Assembly (NCBI RefSeq): GCF_001662075.1
Contig: NZ_LYPL01000001.1
Span: 124,001-188,000, forward strand
Length of the DNA: 64,000 nucleotides
Origin: Rhizobium bangladeshense
GTDB lineage: Bacteria; Pseudomonadota; Alphaproteobacteria; Rhizobiales; Rhizobiaceae
Reading direction: 5' to 3'
Shown piece by piece: positions 1-9,140 of the stretch. Position 1 is the stretch's first letter. The number at the start of each line of letters is the position of its first letter. The position numbers and the translations under genes were made by a program. The notes beneath the pieces are model-generated. The model ran no database searches. It worked only from the letters and a program-made list of their open reading frames with translations, and had not been told where the DNA came from.

Positions 1-409
1 AGAGAATCATGATGGCGGCAAAGGTGATGAAGCCGGAAAGGCTGGTCTCCGGAGCGTCTTCGATGACGTCGGCGGAGCCCGGCTGAGTATAGCCGACCAT
101 CATGGCGATGATCGTCGCGGCGAACTGCATGCCGAGCGTATAGATTCTCGCCAGCATGCCATACATCACGCCGATCAGTGATTCGCTGAAAATCAGGCCG
201 ATATAGGTTGCAGATCCCGTGTGGACAGCCGGATAGACCGTGTCCCAGAGCAGCGGCAGGACGGCGATCGACAGGGCGCCGGCAATGAAGACGCGCAGCT
301 GCTCGGGCACGCGCGCCGAGGAAAAACCCGGAAGAGCCAGCACACAGCCGCCGATCCGGCAGAAAACCAGAAACAGCGCGAGAACGGTCCCTTGCGGGTC
401 TGTTATCAT
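1..409 (-). CDS. fliR: FliR, flagellar type III export gate protein (N-terminal part)
   Basis: Inner-membrane component of the flagellar protein export gate, which assembles with FliP and FliQ. The reading frame begins with ATG at 409 and stays open to the left edge, so only the first 136 residues are visible and the C-terminus is missing. The start ([16 protein letters not shown]) and the hydrophobic stretches that follow, with motifs such as [14 protein letters not shown] and [16 protein letters not shown], are typical of FliR. The ATG overlaps the flhA stop codon by 4 bp (ATGA), so the gene is the distal member of the fliQ-flhA-fliR export-gate group. The identification rests on motif recognition plus context and is secure. 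Confidence 0.93.
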   Translation of the reverse strand, partial: MITDPQGTVLALFLVFCRIGGCVLALPGFSSARVPEQLRVFIAGALSIAVLPLLWDTVYPAVHTGSATYIGLIFSESLIGVMYGMLARIYTLGMQFAATIIAMMVGYTQPGSADVIEDAPETSLSGFITFAAIMIL

Positions 410-2493
410 GAAATCGAGCCCAAAATCTTTATCTCGATGCCCTTGGCCAGTTCGACGTGCGACAGGACCGGCAGCGTGGCGAACAGCCGTTCGATGATCA
501 TGCGCACATAGGAGCGTGTTTCCGGCGACGTGACAAGGGCGAATGGCAGGCCGCGATCCATGAACTCACGGATAACTTTGCTGGCCTGTTCGCTGAACTC
601 TTCCAGGCTTCTGGGATCGATGTCGAACTCGATCACCTCGCCCTTGGCGTCGCGCTTCAGCGCCTGGTGGAAGGCAAGATCCCATTTGCTGCCCAATCTC
701 AGCACACGCAGCACGCCGTTGTCGGCAAGATCGCCGCAGAGCTGCTGGGCCATGCGGATGCGGACATGCTCGACGATCTGCTCGGTCTTCCTGACATGCG
801 GCGCGAGCTCGGCCACCGCCTCGAGAATGAGGTGCAGGTTGCGGATCGAAACGCGCTCGGCAAGCAGGAGCTTGAGCACCGCCTGCAGGCCCGAATAGGA
901 CATGTGCGACGAGCAGATCTCGTCGGCGAGCTTCTTGTATTCCGGGTCAAGGCGATCGATCAGCACCTTGACGTCCTTGTAGGACAGAAGCTGCGGCAGG
1001 TTGTTGCGAATGACCTCGCTCATATGGGTCAGCACGACGGAGACGTTGTCGATCGGCTGGAAACCTTCGCGTTTCAGATCGTCGGCGAAGTTTTCGAGAA
1101 TCGAGACGGCCGGCATGCCGAAAGCCGGTTCGCGGATTTCGTCGCCGGGAATGCTCGGGCGCCGGCCGGCGCCGGTGACGACCAGGACTTCGCCGACGCG
1201 CAAGAGATTGGAGGCGACCGTCGTGCCGTGGATGCGGATCTGATAGGATTTCTCGGCGATGCCGATATCGTCGGTGACCTTGATCTCGGGCACGACGAAA
1301 CCGTATTGCGTGGCGAACTTCTTGCGCATCTTGCCGACGCGGAAAGCCAGCTCCTGGTGGGCGCCGAGCAGGCGCGTGGAGACCATCTTGCCGAGTGCGA
1401 GCTCGATTTCCGAGGTGCGCAGCACCGACTTGACCGAATCCTTTTCCAGCTCCTTGTTCTGGACGACCTTCTTTTCCTCCTGCTCGCGGCGCAGCTTGTT
1501 TTCAACCTCGATCTGGCGCGGGATGAACCAGGCGCCGAAGGCGAGAAGACTGCCGAGGATCACGAAAGGGACAAATGGCAGGCCCGGCATGAGCGCCAGG
1601 ACGAACATCAGCACCGCCGAGACGGAGAGCGCGCGGGGATAGCCGCTCAGCTGGTTGACGACCGCCTGGTCGGTAGAGCCGGTGGTGCCGCCGCGGGAGA
1701 CGAGCAGGCCGGCGGCGAGCGAGACGATGAGGGCCGGCATCTGCGAGACGAGGCCGTCGCCGACGGAGAGCTTGACGAAGACGTCGGCCGCTTCGCCGAT
1801 CGGCATGCCATGGCGGAAATAACCGATGATGATGCCGCCGAAAACGTTGATGGCGGTGATGATGAGGCCGGCGACGGCATCGCCGCGCACGAATTTCGAG
1901 GCACCGTCCATCGCACCGAAGAACGAGCTTTCCTCTTCGAGCTCTCTGCGCCGGCGCTGGGCTTCCCTTTCATCGATGATGCCGGCCGAAAGATCGGCGT
2001 CGATCGACATCTGCTTGCCCGGGATGGCATCAAGCGTGAAACGCGCGCCGACTTCGGCGATACGTGTCGCGCCCTTGGTGATGACGATGAAGTTGATGGT
2101 GATGAGGATCAGGAAGACGATCAGACCGATGACGAAGTCGCCGGACATGACAAGGCTTGCGAAACCGGCGATGACGCCGCCGGCCGCGTCGTGGCCTTCA
2201 TTGCCGTGGGACAGGATGACGCGCGTCGTCGCGATGTTCAGCGCCAGCCGCGTCATCGTCGCAATCAGCAGAATGGTCGGGAAGGACGAGAAATCGAGCG
2301 GCTTTTGGATCCACAGCGCGACCATCAGGATCAGCACCGAGAAGGCGATCGAGAAGGCCAGGCCCATGTCGATCAGGAATGGCGGGATCGGCAGGAAAAG
2401 AATGCAGATGATGCCGATAATGCCGAGGGCAAAACCGACATCCCGCAGGCTCGGGGCGACTTTCGGAAGGGGGAGTGCAGGTGGTTGCGCCAT
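406..2493 (-). CDS. flhA: FlhA, flagellar export gate platform protein
   Basis: Export-gate protein of the FHIPEP family, 695 residues, the usual size. About eight membrane segments occupy residues 20-325, followed by a large cytoplasmic domain that docks chaperone-substrate complexes. The family signature lies at residues 140-165 ([20 protein letters not shown]), in the cytoplasmic loop between membrane segments. The start [11 protein letters not shown] at 2493 is preceded by a purine-rich stretch. It is downstream of fliQ and overlaps fliR by 4 bp. The 90-bp gap to fliQ holds a copy of the CYTCRCGCAAG motif at 2568-2578, so a separate promoter for flhA-fliR is possible. Confidence 0.97.
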   Translation of the reverse strand: MAQPPALPLPKVAPSLRDVGFALGIIGIICILFLPIPPFLIDMGLAFSIAFSVLILMVALWIQKPLDFSSFPTILLIATMTRLALNIATTRVILSHGNEGHDAAGGVIAGFASLVMSGDFVIGLIVFLILITINFIVITKGATRIAEVGARFTLDAIPGKQMSIDADLSAGIIDEREAQRRRRELEEESSFFGAMDGASKFVRGDAVAGLIITAINVFGGIIIGYFRHGMPIGEAADVFVKLSVGDGLVSQMPALIVSLAAGLLVSRGGTTGSTDQAVVNQLSGYPRALSVSAVLMFVLALMPGLPFVPFVILGSLLAFGAWFIPRQIEVENKLRREQEEKKVVQNKELEKDSVKSVLRTSEIELALGKMVSTRLLGAHQELAFRVGKMRKKFATQYGFVVPEIKVTDDIGIAEKSYQIRIHGTTVASNLLRVGEVLVVTGAGRRPSIPGDEIREPAFGMPAVSILENFADDLKREGFQPIDNVSVVLTHMSEVIRNNLPQLLSYKDVKVLIDRLDPEYKKLADEICSSHMSYSGLQAVLKLLLAERVSIRNLHLILEAVAELAPHVRKTEQIVEHVRIRMAQQLCGDLADNGVLRVLRLGSKWDLAFHQALKRDAKGEVIEFDIDPRSLEEFSEQASKVIREFMDRGLPFALVTSPETRSYVRMIIERLFATLPVLSHVELAKGIEIKILGSIS

Positions 2494-2567
2494 GACAGTT
2501 CCGTCTCTTCATGAGAGGAGGCGGACCTGAAGTCCGCCCAATTCGAACCGACAGTTAAATGGCGAAG

Positions 2568-2578
2568 CTTGCGCGAAG
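2568..2578 (-). promoter_or_regulatory. CYTCRCGCAAG motif upstream of flhA
   Basis: Plus strand reads CTTGCGCGAAG; in the orientation of flhA it is CTTCGCGCAAG, 74 bp before the flhA start. One of five matches to the same 11-bp pattern seen in gaps upstream of flagellar genes. A role as an activator site (Rem or VisNR) is inference. Confidence 0.4.
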
Positions 2579-2583
2579 GTGGC

Positions 2584-2850
2584 TCAGAAGCCTGATTGAA
2601 TGCGGGAGAAGACCAGATTGGTGAAAATCGAGATCTGCGAGCCGACAAAGGGCGCGGTGACGCCGACCGTGATGAGCACGGCGACGATCTTCGGCACGAA
2701 GGTCAGCGTCGCCTCCTGCACCTGGGTCAATGCCTGGATCAGGGCGATGACGAGACCCACCACCATCGCGGCGATGACGGCGGGACCGGCGGCAATCAGG
2801 ACGGTCCAGATCGCGGCCTGGAACAGATCCAATGCATCAGCTTCATTCAT
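2584..2850 (-). CDS. fliQ: FliQ, flagellar export gate protein
   Basis: Small export-gate membrane protein, 88 residues with two transmembrane helices (about 17-38 and 50-75), the normal size and layout for FliQ. The N-terminus MNEADALDLFQAAIWTVL and the segment VGLVIALIQALTQVQEATLT are family hallmarks. It lies between flgD and flhA on the minus strand and would associate with FliP and FliR in the export gate core. The distance to flgD is 88 bp. Confidence 0.95.
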   Translation of the reverse strand: MNEADALDLFQAAIWTVLIAAGPAVIAAMVVGLVIALIQALTQVQEATLTFVPKIVAVLITVGVTAPFVGSQISIFTNLVFSRIQSGF

Positions 2851-2938
2851 CTGAAGGCAACCTCATATCGCCCCGAAGCAGCCCCGCCATGGCCGGGCCG
2901 CTGTTGATTTGTATCACCGACGCGTCGGCGCCGCGGTA

Positions 2939-3379
2939 TCAGGTATCGCTGCTGTCGCTGGTCTTGGTCGGCGCCTTGTCAGCAACGGTGATTCCCGCCT
3001 GCACGAGTATCTTACCGCCATCCGTGGTCGTCGCAATGATGCCGTCGGAATAAACCTTGACGGATTCGACGGTGCCTTTGACGGTGCCGTCGGCGCTTTC
3101 CATATATTTGCCGACGTAGCTGCTCGCCTGGGTGAGGCTCGAGCTTGCGAGGAGCGTATCGAGCTTGGTGTTCGTCTGGATCGTCTGCTCAACCTGCGAG
3201 AAGCTTGCCAGCTGCGACATCTGCTCGCTGGCATCCATCGGATCGGTCGGATCCTGGTTCTTCATCTGCGCGATGAGCAGCTGAAGGAAATTGTCGTAAT
3301 TCAACGTTGCTTTTTTTTGGGCCGAATTCGTCGAACTCGTCGTCGAATTGCTCACGCTCGATGTTGCGTCTACCGCCAT
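2939..3379 (-). CDS. flgD: FlgD, hook-capping protein
   Basis: Hook scaffolding cap needed for polymerisation of FlgE; 146 residues, at the short end of the family. The conserved N-terminal block [20 protein letters not shown] at residues 26-45, followed by [18 protein letters not shown], is the FlgD signature. The C-terminal part is a short beta-rich region ([20 protein letters not shown]) with only a reduced version of the second domain found in enteric FlgD. The ATG at 3379 overlaps the flbT 3' end by 10 bp, which implies translational coupling in the flgE-flgK-flgL-flaF-flbT-flgD series. Confidence 0.94.
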   Translation of the reverse strand: MAVDATSSVSNSTTSSTNSAQKKATLNYDNFLQLLIAQMKNQDPTDPMDASEQMSQLASFSQVEQTIQTNTKLDTLLASSSLTQASSYVGKYMESADGTVKGTVESVKVYSDGIIATTTDGGKILVQAGITVADKAPTKTSDSSDT

Positions 3380-3819
3380 GGTGCGATTTCCCTGCGAATC
3401 TGCTCGACCATCGTCGGCGGCAGCTCGTGGTTGTTGAGAATATTGTCTTCGATCGCGTAGAGACCGCGGATCGCCTTCAACGCGTCGAAAGCGCGGCCGG
3501 TCGAGACGAGCGCATCGATGCGCTTCAGTTCGGCGAGGATTTCCTCGTTCTTGAAGCAGGTGAGCAGCATGGTGATCGACTTGCGGAACATCGCCGTCGA
3601 GTGGTCCTTGCCCTCGGGGTTGATGAGGATCATCTGCGCGATGAAATAGAGCTGGCGCAGAGGCGTCGTCGCGCCTTCCGGCTGGAGGACGTGATTTTCG
3701 AGAAGGAACGTCACATCATTCAGGAATTCCAGCGCGACCTTGCGGTCGACACGCAGGACGGCGCCGTTGATGAAGATTCTTTCCCCGGCTTTCAGAGAAA
3801 TGCGAAGTGTGCTTTTCAT
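3370..3819 (-). CDS. flbT: FlbT, flagellin synthesis regulator
   Basis: Alphaproteobacterial post-transcriptional regulator of flagellin synthesis, 149 residues. In Caulobacter FlbT binds the flagellin mRNA leader and links flagellin translation to hook completion; in Brucella it acts positively. The start [20 protein letters not shown] and the segment FLENHVLQ are recognisable family sequence (here [20 protein letters not shown]). It overlaps flaF upstream by 4 bp and flgD downstream by 10 bp. Its target in this genome would be the leaders of flaA-D. Confidence 0.94.
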   Translation of the reverse strand: MKSTLRISLKAGERIFINGAVLRVDRKVALEFLNDVTFLLENHVLQPEGATTPLRQLYFIAQMILINPEGKDHSTAMFRKSITMLLTCFKNEEILAELKRIDALVSTGRAFDALKAIRGLYAIEDNILNNHELPPTMVEQIRREIAPWR

Positions 3820-4163
3820 TTAAGTCCATCCCTGATGATGGTGGTAACGTCGATGATGCCCTGGTAGTTATTCGACAGACGTTTTCTTATCCTGTCGCAT
3901 TCCTTCAAAATCCAGATTGCAATCGAGATGAGATTGGCCCTGAGCTGAACATCCAGCTGATTATCCGGATGCTTCAGATCCTCGATGAAGCTGATCCACA
4001 CCCGACGCGTATAAAACAGGGCTTCAATTGCTTCCCGACCGTATTTCTCCTTGTCGCGCGCCAACGACAGCAGTTCAATGGACCGGTCAAGAACCTGCCA
4101 TTCCCGCTCTTTCGCGTCGGCCACCGAGTCCTGCATGACTTCGGCATATGAGAACTGATACAT
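3816..4163 (-). CDS. flaF: FlaF, flagellin secretion chaperone/regulator
   Basis: Small alphaproteobacterial protein of 115 residues that works with FlbT in flagellin production; in Caulobacter FlaF is required for flagellin secretion. The start [20 protein letters not shown] and the central helical segment [14 protein letters not shown] are typical. The ATG at 4163 has an AGAAGGA ribosome binding site 8 nt upstream. It overlaps flbT by 4 bp and follows flgL. No FliS or FliD homologue is visible in the window, so FlaF is the likely flagellin partner. Confidence 0.94.
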   Translation of the reverse strand: MYQFSYAEVMQDSVADAKEREWQVLDRSIELLSLARDKEKYGREAIEALFYTRRVWISFIEDLKHPDNQLDVQLRANLISIAIWILKECDRIRKRLSNNYQGIIDVTTIIRDGLK

Positions 4164-4199
4164 TCATGCATCCTTCTTTATAATGCGCGCCTTTGCTCA

Positions 4200-5252
4200 T
4201 CAAAGGTAGTTTACGAGACTCAACTGCTGGATCTTCGAAACGATCGTGTAAGCGGTTTCAAGCTGTGTTTCCAACGTCTTGACGAGGGTCGAGGCCTCGT
4301 ACGGGTCGACGCCCTGGAGATCGACCAGCTTGTTCTTGATGATGTTCGACTGCGCGTCGAGCGCATCGTTCGACTTCTTGACACGCTCCTGGGACAGGCC
4401 AAGCTGGCTTGCCTGTGTCACCAGTCCGCTGGTCGCCTTGGCCGTGTAGCTGATTGCCTGCTTGGAGACAGTCGTCATTGCATCCGTGCTGAGGTTCTGG
4501 CCGAGCAGCGCGGAGGTCATGACCGAGGCGAGCGCAAAATAACGCATGCCTTCGGAATTGGCGTTGGTCGAGGATTCGATCACTTCCGAGTTGCTGATGC
4601 GGCTCGTCATGTTCTGGCTCGATGCCTGCGACCAGCCGGTCGCCGCGTTGGTCCAGTTCGCTTCGCTGAACATCGGCTCAACCTGCGTCGTGATGAAGGT
4701 CTGCATCTCGGCGCCTGTGAGATCGCTGACCGCTTTCGGCGGGACAAGAGCGGCTGCATAAGTGTTCAGCGCCGTAACGATGGTCGCACTCGTGGCGGCG
4801 GTTTTGTCGGTCAGCGGCTGCACGTCGGTATTGATGCCGGAGAACAGATATTCGCCGTTCACCATGGTATTGGCGGTATCCATCATCGTGGACAGCGCGC
4901 TGGTCGCCGACTGAATGGCGACGGTGATGCTGCCGGGGTCCTTGCTGCCCTGGAGTGCCGTCAGCTTCGAAACGAGGCCATCGCCGACATCCTTCATCTT
5001 GGACAAGCCGAGCTGCGAGGATTCCATGCGGGCGGTGACAAGCGAATTGCTTGATTTGATCGAATCGATCCGGTCGGTCTCGCGGGTGAAATCGACACTT
5101 CGGGCAGCATTGCCACCGAGCGAGACGCCAATATCCGCATAGACTCCCGTCGTTGCTTCCATCGTCGCCTTGGTCATCTGGTTCTGCGCCTGACGGATCG
5201 TCAGCCGCATCGCATTCTGAATGGCCGAACTTGAAATAAATGAGCTCTTCAT
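4200..5252 (-). CDS. flgL: FlgL, hook-filament junction protein (HAP3)
   Basis: Junction protein between FlgK and the filament, 350 residues. The N-terminus (MKSSFISSSAIQNAMRLTIR, then QAQNQMTKATMEATTGVY) and the C-terminal coiled segment (LETQLETAYTIVSKIQQLSL) form the flagellin-like D0/D1 helices, and the middle is variable. It lies 3 bp after flgK on the minus strand, followed by flaF. Low cysteine content and flagellin-like ends fit an exported axial protein. Confidence 0.94.
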   Translation of the reverse strand: MKSSFISSSAIQNAMRLTIRQAQNQMTKATMEATTGVYADIGVSLGGNAARSVDFTRETDRIDSIKSSNSLVTARMESSQLGLSKMKDVGDGLVSKLTALQGSKDPGSITVAIQSATSALSTMMDTANTMVNGEYLFSGINTDVQPLTDKTAATSATIVTALNTYAAALVPPKAVSDLTGAEMQTFITTQVEPMFSEANWTNAATGWSQASSQNMTSRISNSEVIESSTNANSEGMRYFALASVMTSALLGQNLSTDAMTTVSKQAISYTAKATSGLVTQASQLGLSQERVKKSNDALDAQSNIIKNKLVDLQGVDPYEASTLVKTLETQLETAYTIVSKIQQLSLVNYL

Positions 5253-5255
5253 GGC

Positions 5256-6743
5256 TTAACTCGCGATATCCAGCAATGACTTCAACATTTCATCGACGGC
5301 GTTCAGGATCTTGGTCGCCGCCTTGTAGGACTGCTCGATATCGAGGAGCAGCGTCAGCTCCTCGTCGAGGTTGACGCCCGTCTCATTGGAATAGGCTTCG
5401 TCGGAGCGCGACAGCGCCGCCGCGGTATTTTCTGCCGCCGTCGTGGCGTTGCTGCGATACTGCTCGAGCCAGCCGAGGGAATTGGTGGCATATTCCATGA
5501 TGCTGACATTGGAATCGATGCCCGTCGTCGCGTCGAAACCGACCGGCGCTCCGGCTGCCGGATCGAAATCGATGTCGGCGCTCATCGCGGTATAGAGTCG
5601 GTCGAGTTCAGCCGTGTAACCGCTGACGCCTGACGTGTTCAGGACGACGCCGGTGGCGTTGACGCCGCCATCGCGCAGGCGCATCGGGTCACCGCCCTGC
5701 GAGGTGATCACGCGGGTGCTGACGGTAATGGTCGAGGCCATGCCGGCAACCGCGGCAGCACCGGTATCGACCGTGCCGCCGCTCCAGGTGAAGAGACCGG
5801 GCACATAGGCCGGCGGCGCAGCGGCATTCTGCTCCTTGAAGAGCGAGACAAGGCCGCGGGCGATTTCGTCGAGTTGCTTCTGGAAGTTAGGGGCGATCTC
5901 GTCGCGGATCTGGAGAAGCGACTGGAGGCTTCCCTGCCCCGTCGTGGTCGAGCCCTTGCCGAGCGGCAGCGCAACGCCGTCGATATAGACCGAATTGCCG
6001 ACAGTGGAGGCGGTATAGACATCCTGGGATTTGAACGTCACCTTGCGCGGGATCGTCTCGAAGAGGATCGTCCCATCGGGCGTGCTCAGCACCATGTCGT
6101 TGTTGTCGCGCGTCGTCGCGCTGACGCCGACGATCTGCGAAATCTGCTTCAGGACTTTCTCGCGCTCATCGAGGGCGCCGGATGCGTCCGTGCCGGAGGC
6201 CGTGGCGGTCTTGACCGCGTTGTTGGCCTTCTCGAACTCGCTGAGGAGCGTGTTCAGCTTATCGACGGCGGTGGCAATTTCCTTGTCGGCATTGGCACGG
6301 ACATCCTGAACGGATTGTGAGGCATTGTTCAGCGAGTTGGCGACATCCTGGGCGGCGGTGATGGCGCCTTGGGCGGCCACCGTGCTGCCAGGCGTGGTCC
6401 GGAACGCCTGAAGCTTCTGCTGGAAAACACCGAGATAGGTGGATGGCGACGTTTCGTAGTCGTTGCCACCCATGATCGATTTGAGGTCCTCGAGACCGCC
6501 CAGCAAGGCCTGCTGGGCGCTGTCCTGAGAGGACGTCTTGAGGTACTGGCGCAGCAGGGCATCTTCCTGTGCCCGGTTGATCTGCACAACCTGGGCGCCG
6601 TTCAGGGACGTGGTAAGCATTGCCTGCCGGCGCACGTAATCTTTGTTGCCGGCATTGGAGATATTATTCGATACGACACTGCTCTGCGTGCCGGTATTGT
6701 TGAATATGCTCTGCGCGGTATTAAGTGCGGACGTGAGCGACAT
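5256..6743 (-). CDS. flgK: FlgK, hook-filament junction protein (HAP1)
   Basis: First hook-filament junction protein, 495 residues, somewhat shorter than enteric FlgK. The N-terminal rod/hook-type motif NTGTQSSVVSNNISNAGNKD (the asparagine-rich SNNISNAGN block) and the C-terminal block NLDEELTLLLDIEQSYKAAT are diagnostic. It lies 19 bp downstream of flgE and 3 bp before flgL, in the hook operon. Confidence 0.95.
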   Translation of the reverse strand: MSLTSALNTAQSIFNNTGTQSSVVSNNISNAGNKDYVRRQAMLTTSLNGAQVVQINRAQEDALLRQYLKTSSQDSAQQALLGGLEDLKSIMGGNDYETSPSTYLGVFQQKLQAFRTTPGSTVAAQGAITAAQDVANSLNNASQSVQDVRANADKEIATAVDKLNTLLSEFEKANNAVKTATASGTDASGALDEREKVLKQISQIVGVSATTRDNNDMVLSTPDGTILFETIPRKVTFKSQDVYTASTVGNSVYIDGVALPLGKGSTTTGQGSLQSLLQIRDEIAPNFQKQLDEIARGLVSLFKEQNAAAPPAYVPGLFTWSGGTVDTGAAAVAGMASTITVSTRVITSQGGDPMRLRDGGVNATGVVLNTSGVSGYTAELDRLYTAMSADIDFDPAAGAPVGFDATTGIDSNVSIMEYATNSLGWLEQYRSNATTAAENTAAALSRSDEAYSNETGVNLDEELTLLLDIEQSYKAATKILNAVDEMLKSLLDIAS

Positions 6744-6762
6744 GGCTTATCCGTTACCTTAC

Positions 6763-8064
6763 TTATCTCTTGAGATTGACGAGTACGTCCATGATGTCGG
6801 AACCCGTCTGGAATACTTTCGAATTGGCGGTGTAGCTGCGCTGCGATTCGATCATCTCTGTCAGTTCGCCGGCGAGGTCGACGTTCGAACCTTCGAGAGC
6901 GCCTGACTTGATCGTGCCGAGGCCGTTGGTCTGCGGGAAGCCGGTGACGGTGACGCCCGACTGGCCGTTGGCGCTGTAGACGTTGCCACTCATCAGCGTC
7001 AGCTTGTCCGGGCTTGCGACATTGGCCAGCGGAATACGGTACAGCGGCTTGGTGCTGCCGTCTTCATATTTGGCGTAGACGATGCCGTCGCCGTCGATGG
7101 TGACGTCCTTGACCGGGGTTGCCGCCTGGCCGTTCGGCGTGCCGGTACCGGAGAAGTCGGCCCCGAGCTGCGTCAAACCGGAGAAATTCATCGCGATCGT
7201 TTGGCCCGTTACGCCATCGGTGATGTTGACGGCGCCGCTCGAGGTCATTTTGCCGTTCGAGTCGAAGGTGAGCGTTCCTGTACCGACTGCGCCGCCTGCA
7301 CTATAGGGGAAAGATGTCGTGCCGCCGACCGCCGCATTGGCGTTGCGGAACATCGCCACTTCCCAGGTGGCAGCGGTGGCAGGAGGTGCTGGCGGCGGTG
7401 CGGCAGCAACCGATTGCTTGGTGAAATAGAAGTCGTACATCACCTTGTTGCCGAGGCGGTCATAGGCAACCATCGAGACCTTCTTGGTGTCGGTCGTCGC
7501 GGTAGCAAGATTGGCGCTTGGGAGCGTCGCCGGGGCGACCGGGATCTTGGCGTTGGAATCCAGATTGCCCTTGAAGACACCCGATGTCGAGGCGATGGCG
7601 GTCAGGCCGTCCTGGTTGACGTTGACGGGAACGAGGCCGTCGAAGCCGTTGACGACGACGGCGGGAGAACCGGAATCGTAGGAATAGCCCATCAGCTGGA
7701 AGCCGGCGGCGTTGACGAGGTTGCCTTCGTCGTCCTTCTGGAAGTCGCCGGCGCGGGTCAGGACCGGGGTGCCGTCGGGACCCTGAACGATGAAGAAGCC
7801 GTCGCCCGAGATCGCAAGATCGGTGGTCGATGTGGTGTAGGAAATATCGCCCTGATCGGAGACAGCCTGGCGGACCGAGGTCTGAACGCCGCCGGAATTG
7901 TAGTTGCCGCCCGAGGAAGGCAGAACCAGCGACGAGAAGCTCGTCGACACGGCCTTGTAGCCGGACGTGTTAACATTGGCGATGTTGTCGGCGACGGTGC
8001 TGAGGCGGTTCGCCTGCGCGTTCATCCCCGATACTGCCGTCTTCATGCTGCCGAAAATGCTCAT
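6763..8064 (-). CDS. flgE: FlgE, flagellar hook protein
   Basis: Structural protein of the hook, 433 residues. The N-terminus has the axial-protein motif LSTVADNIANVNTSGYKAVS (residues 22-41) and the C-terminus the matching block SNVDLAGELTEMIESQRSYT with NSKVFQTGSDIMDVLVNLKR. The middle (SGDGFFIVQGPDGTPVLTRA) is the FlgE/F/G beta domain. It is the first gene of flgE-flgK-flgL-flaF-flbT-flgD, with rem 124 bp upstream on the same strand. A CYTCRCGCAAG motif lies 46 bp before the ATG. Confidence 0.96.
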   Translation of the reverse strand: MSIFGSMKTAVSGMNAQANRLSTVADNIANVNTSGYKAVSTSFSSLVLPSSGGNYNSGGVQTSVRQAVSDQGDISYTTSTTDLAISGDGFFIVQGPDGTPVLTRAGDFQKDDEGNLVNAAGFQLMGYSYDSGSPAVVVNGFDGLVPVNVNQDGLTAIASTSGVFKGNLDSNAKIPVAPATLPSANLATATTDTKKVSMVAYDRLGNKVMYDFYFTKQSVAAAPPPAPPATAATWEVAMFRNANAAVGGTTSFPYSAGGAVGTGTLTFDSNGKMTSSGAVNITDGVTGQTIAMNFSGLTQLGADFSGTGTPNGQAATPVKDVTIDGDGIVYAKYEDGSTKPLYRIPLANVASPDKLTLMSGNVYSANGQSGVTVTGFPQTNGLGTIKSGALEGSNVDLAGELTEMIESQRSYTANSKVFQTGSDIMDVLVNLKR

Positions 8065-8110
8065 CTGAAAACCTCGTTTTACCAGTTAAACTCGAGAGTA
8101 TTTGGCGGGC

Positions 8111-8121
8111 CTTGCGTGAAG
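8111..8121 (-). promoter_or_regulatory. CYTCRCGCAAG motif upstream of flgE
   Basis: Plus strand CTTGCGTGAAG; in flgE orientation CTTCACGCAAG, 46 bp upstream of the flgE ATG in the rem-flgE gap (8065-8188). Since rem lies next door and encodes a motility activator, this is a natural candidate for a Rem-bound promoter site, but that is inferred from position only. Confidence 0.45.
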
Positions 8122-8188
8122 CTGTCTGTCGTGGCGAGGCGAGGCCAATATCGAGGTCCAGCCGGGCACCGCCACCCGGCCGAGAAAA

Positions 8189-8860
8189 TCAGGCCCAATC
8201 GATGCAGTAGCCAAGGAAGCGCTTGGAATCGACCGGATCGACGCCGAGCTTCTTGCGCAGCTTCTTGCGCAGCTTCGAGATGTGGCTTTCGACGACGTTT
8301 TCCTCGACCTCTTCATCGAAGATGCCGTAGATGGCGTTGAAGATCTGGGTCTTGGTGACCCGGCGACCGCGATTGGCGATCAAATACTCGAGAATGCGGC
8401 GCTCGCGCCGGGGCAGTGCGAAGACCTCGCCGTTGATCTCGGGGTCGCGACCATCCGAGAAGACACGGATGCCGCCGATATCGGTGTAGTTTGCGATCGC
8501 CTTCAGCCGGCGCCGGATCGCAGCCGCCCTGGCGAGGATTTCACGGGGATGGACCGGCTTGCGCACCACGTCGTCGACGCCGCAATCGAAAAGGGCAAGC
8601 GTGTTTTCCAGCGAGGGCTGGTCGCTGACCGCGATCACCGGCGCCATCGAGCGATCCCGGATCGCCCGGGGCAGTTCCAGGCTGCGCTTGCCCTGACCGA
8701 TCAGGAAGGCCTCGACAGCCGCAATATCCGAATCGGCGGCGGTCTGAACCCAGTCGCCGAATTCCGATGGATCAAAACCGGTAGAGGGAATGCCCTCCCG
8801 GCCAAACAGAGATGTGTATCCGTCTTTTACGAGCTCACGCTCATCAACCACTACGATCAT
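8189..8860 (-). CDS. rem: Rem/FtcR, OmpR-type flagellar transcription activator
   Basis: OmpR-family regulator, 223 residues, orthologous by context to Rem of Sinorhizobium meliloti (class II motility activator under VisNR) and FtcR of Brucella. Receiver-like domain at residues 1-110; winged-helix DNA-binding domain from about 125 ([20 protein letters not shown]) with recognition helix [13 protein letters not shown]. The receiver is degenerate: where OmpR proteins have the phospho-acceptor Asp (LDLMLPG) this protein has VEAFLIG, with Glu at residue 50. The switch lysine is kept in VRKPVHP. Activity may therefore depend on amount of protein rather than phosphorylation. It sits between the transglycosylase gene and flgE, with 280 bp of AT-rich DNA upstream. 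Confidence 0.93.
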   Translation of the reverse strand: MIVVVDERELVKDGYTSLFGREGIPSTGFDPSEFGDWVQTAADSDIAAVEAFLIGQGKRSLELPRAIRDRSMAPVIAVSDQPSLENTLALFDCGVDDVVRKPVHPREILARAAAIRRRLKAIANYTDIGGIRVFSDGRDPEINGEVFALPRRERRILEYLIANRGRRVTKTQIFNAIYGIFDEEVEENVVESHISKLRKKLRKKLGVDPVDSKRFLGYCIDWA

Positions 8861-9140
8861 TCGTCCGCCTCCGAATCAGTGTGGCACTTCGATGATCTAT
8901 GGGTACGAATCGCACGAATCGGCGGCAACTCGTTAAAGTTAATGGCAGAAATTAATAATTGATTAAGATCTGCGTGGCGATTTGATCTATATATAGTGGG
9001 CATGCCAAATTATGCACACAAAAATTTCGTGGAAAAGTTAACGGCCTCTTAATTATGGCTTGCGCATGCGATTCCTGCCGGAATCCTGCCATATTACGAC
9101 ACATTTTCGTCATAATATGGCTCTTCTATTTTTGGTTGAA
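8861..9140. promoter_or_regulatory. AT-rich upstream region of rem
   Basis: 280 bp between the transglycosylase stop and rem, clearly richer in A+T than its surroundings, with several TTAA steps. It has no convincing reading frame. It must hold the rem promoter. At 9059 the sequence CTTGCGCATGCG partly resembles the CTTGCGYGARG motif seen upstream of other flagellar genes. The inverted repeat at 9089-9120 lies in its distal half. Confidence 0.5.
9089..9120. repeat. 12-bp inverted repeat upstream of rem
   Basis: Arms CCATATTACGAC (9089-9100) and GTCATAATATGG (9109-9120) are complementary except for one position, around an 8-nt centre. It lies 21 bp beyond the transglycosylase stop (9141) and 229 bp upstream of rem. 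It may be a transcript-end hairpin, although no T-run follows on the minus strand, or a regulator site. Confidence 0.5.

Noticed and set aside
457-2514. 685-codon open frame on the plus strand
   Set aside because: Antisense shadow of flhA; composition rich in Asp/Arg/Gly/His, no domain, and flhA is certain.
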